Of a stretch of 5,079 nt of DNA, positions 3,997 through 5,079 are shown piece by piece; the stretch's first letter is position 1; each line of letters opens with the position of its first letter. Source of the stretch: Xanthobacteraceae bacterium (GTDB lineage: Bacteria > Pseudomonadota > Alphaproteobacteria > Rhizobiales > Xanthobacteraceae); assembly GCA_030039655.1 (NCBI GenBank), contig JASHVC010000763.1, positions 1 through 5,079 on the forward strand. Reading direction: 5' to 3'. The notes beneath the pieces are model-generated. The model worked only from the letters and a program-made list of their open reading frames with translations, did not search any database and was not told the origin of the DNA. The position numbers and the translations under genes are program-made.

Positions 3997-5079
3997 TTAA
4001 GGCGCGCGAGCGAATCTGTTCTGCGGCTTGGGCAAGCCGAGATGGTCGCGCAACATGGTGCCCTGATAGTCTTTGCGGAACAGACCGCGCTTCTGCAATT
4101 CCGGAATGACGAGGTCGATGAAGTCGTCGAAGGCTTCGGGGAAATGTGCGGGGAGCAGCGTAAAGCCGTCGACGGCGCCGTTCTTGAACCATTCCTCCAT
4201 GAAGTCGGCGACCGTAGTGGGGCTACCGCAAACCAGGGGGTAACCCCTCGCCACCGCGATCTCGTTGTAGAGATCGCGCAGCTTGAGGCCCAATCGCCTG
4301 GCCTTCGACGACGCGACTTTGTTGTAGCTGTGCATCAGGTTGGACAGCGGCAAATCGGGCACCGGGCCGTCCAGCGGAAACTTTGACATGTCGTGGCCAA
4401 AGCGGCGCGACAGGGTCCGCATCGCGCTGGTCGGATCGACATATTCCATGAGCTGCGCGAGCTTGGCGCGCGCCTCCTCGTCGGTGCGCCCGACCACCGT
4501 CACCAGGCCCGGCATGATGTTGCAGTGTTCCGCGCGGCGGCCGAAGGCGAAAACTTGCTCCTTTACGTCGTCATAGAACGCGCGGCACTCGTCCTTGTCG
4601 AGCTGAACGGAGAAGACGACTTCGGCATAGCGCGCCGCGAGCTGCCGCCCGCTGGTCGAAGCGCCAGCCTGCACGATGATCGGGTGCCCCTGCGGCGCCC
4701 GCGTCAGATTGAGCGGGCCCTTGACCGAGAAATGTTTTCCCTTGTGGTCGAGCACATGGACCTTGCTGGGGTCGTAGTACTGGCCGGTTTCCCTGTTCAG
4801 GATACGGGCGCCGTCTTCCCAGGAGTCCACAGGGCCTGCACGACGTCGACGAATTCGGTGGCGATTTCGTAGCGAAGATCATGCTCCGGCAAGTCATCCT
4901 GTCCGAAATTCTGCGCCGCTTCGATCAACGTCGTGGTGACGACATTCCAGCCGGCACGCCCGCGGCTGAGATGATCAAGCGAAGAAAATTGCCGGGCGAT
5001 GTTGAAAGGCGCGGAATAGCTGGTAGACGCCGTCCCGACGAGGCCGATGTGGGACGTGACACTCGCCAGCGCTGAGAGG
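3997..5079 (-). pseudogene. LLM-class flavin-dependent monooxygenase (NtaA/SnaA/DszA type), split by one frameshift, 5' end off the window
   Basis: From the right edge, 84 codons (5078-4827) encode [43 protein letters not shown] and [18 protein letters not shown], ending VVQALW. This is the signature core of nitrilotriacetate monooxygenase component A and DszA/SnaA relatives (GRAGWNVVT). The family continues as DSWEDGARI, but that lies one frame away and begins at 4827. Restoring one G (GGG for GG at 4827-4828) joins the halves without other changes. The second part (276 residues to the TAA at 3997) has PIIVQAGASTSGRQLAARYAE, the FMN-binding region, and a normal family C-terminus. About 80 N-terminal residues lie outside. 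The enzyme would use FMNH2 and O2 to oxidise a small organic substrate with a separate flavin reductase. It is either a recent pseudogene or a sequencing error. The GTG at 4830 is not a credible start. Confidence 0.85.

Noticed and set aside
3727..4386. 219-codon plus-strand open frame opposite the LLM gene
   Set aside because: It is a shadow of the minus-strand LLM oxidoreductase and IS fragment: low-complexity Glu/Arg/Val-rich translation, no domain, while the opposite strand has clear family motifs.
3997..4830. Complete 277-residue LLM protein starting at GTG 4830
   Set aside because: The preceding 84 codons in another frame are plainly the N-terminal part of the same protein, and the GTG overlaps the codons for ALW at the frameshift.
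4393..4872. 159-codon plus-strand open frame
   Set aside because: Antisense shadow of the GC-rich LLM gene; its translation shows no recognisable motif.
1..5079. CRISPR array, tRNA, rRNA or riboswitch
   Set aside because: No regularly spaced direct repeats, no cloverleaf-like sequence and no conserved RNA element were seen by eye on either strand.

Overview
The window looks like an accessory, partly decayed stretch of an alphaproteobacterial chromosome, most likely Bradyrhizobium or a close relative. This is inferred from the mix of protein families (NtaA-type flavin monooxygenase, NMT1/SsuA-like solute-binding protein, MetE-like, amidohydrolase and glyoxalase-type remnants, an IS1182-type transposase remnant) and from the high GC of the right half (42 of 60 bases in 4621-4680). 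No marker gene fixes the genus.

Left part (1-1356, + strand): the 3' end of an unidentified gene stops at 166. An AT-rich gap follows (22 of 60 bases GC in 181-240), with a possible 52-residue basic ORF. This ORF overlaps, by an ATGA, an intact 341-residue protein arginine methyltransferase-like (PRMT-fold) gene. That gene is clearly poorer in GC than the right half, which suggests separate acquisition. It keeps the SAM site and both glutamates of the PRMT double-E loop but has altered substrate-contact motifs. It is the most interesting gene here.

Middle (1357-2213): debris. A hairpin follows the methyltransferase gene. Next come a probable rhizobial dispersed repeat fused to the C-terminal fragment of a VOC/glyoxalase-family protein, and then, on the minus strand, a frameshifted fragment of a cobalamin-independent methionine synthase-like (MetE C-terminal family) protein.

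2214-3182 (- strand): an intact exported ABC transporter solute-binding protein of the NMT1/SsuA/TauA type, with a strong Shine-Dalgarno and a candidate sigma-70 promoter. No permease or ATPase gene is in the window.

3183-3996: more debris. The last ~50 residues of an amidohydrolase (+ strand) are cut off at about 3515, where a truncated, multiply frameshifted IS1182-family transposase fragment (- strand) begins. A palindromic hairpin, a possible terminator for the next gene, lies at 3953-3974.

3997-5079 (- strand): a nitrilotriacetate monooxygenase/SnaA/DszA-type LLM flavin-dependent oxidoreductase that continues past the right edge. It is split by a single-base deletion at about 4827 (GG where GGG is expected) and otherwise looks well preserved.

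Taken together, the right three-quarters reads as a degraded catabolic/uptake region in which the solute-binding protein is the only clearly intact gene. I see no CRISPR array, tRNA, rRNA or complete mobile element.
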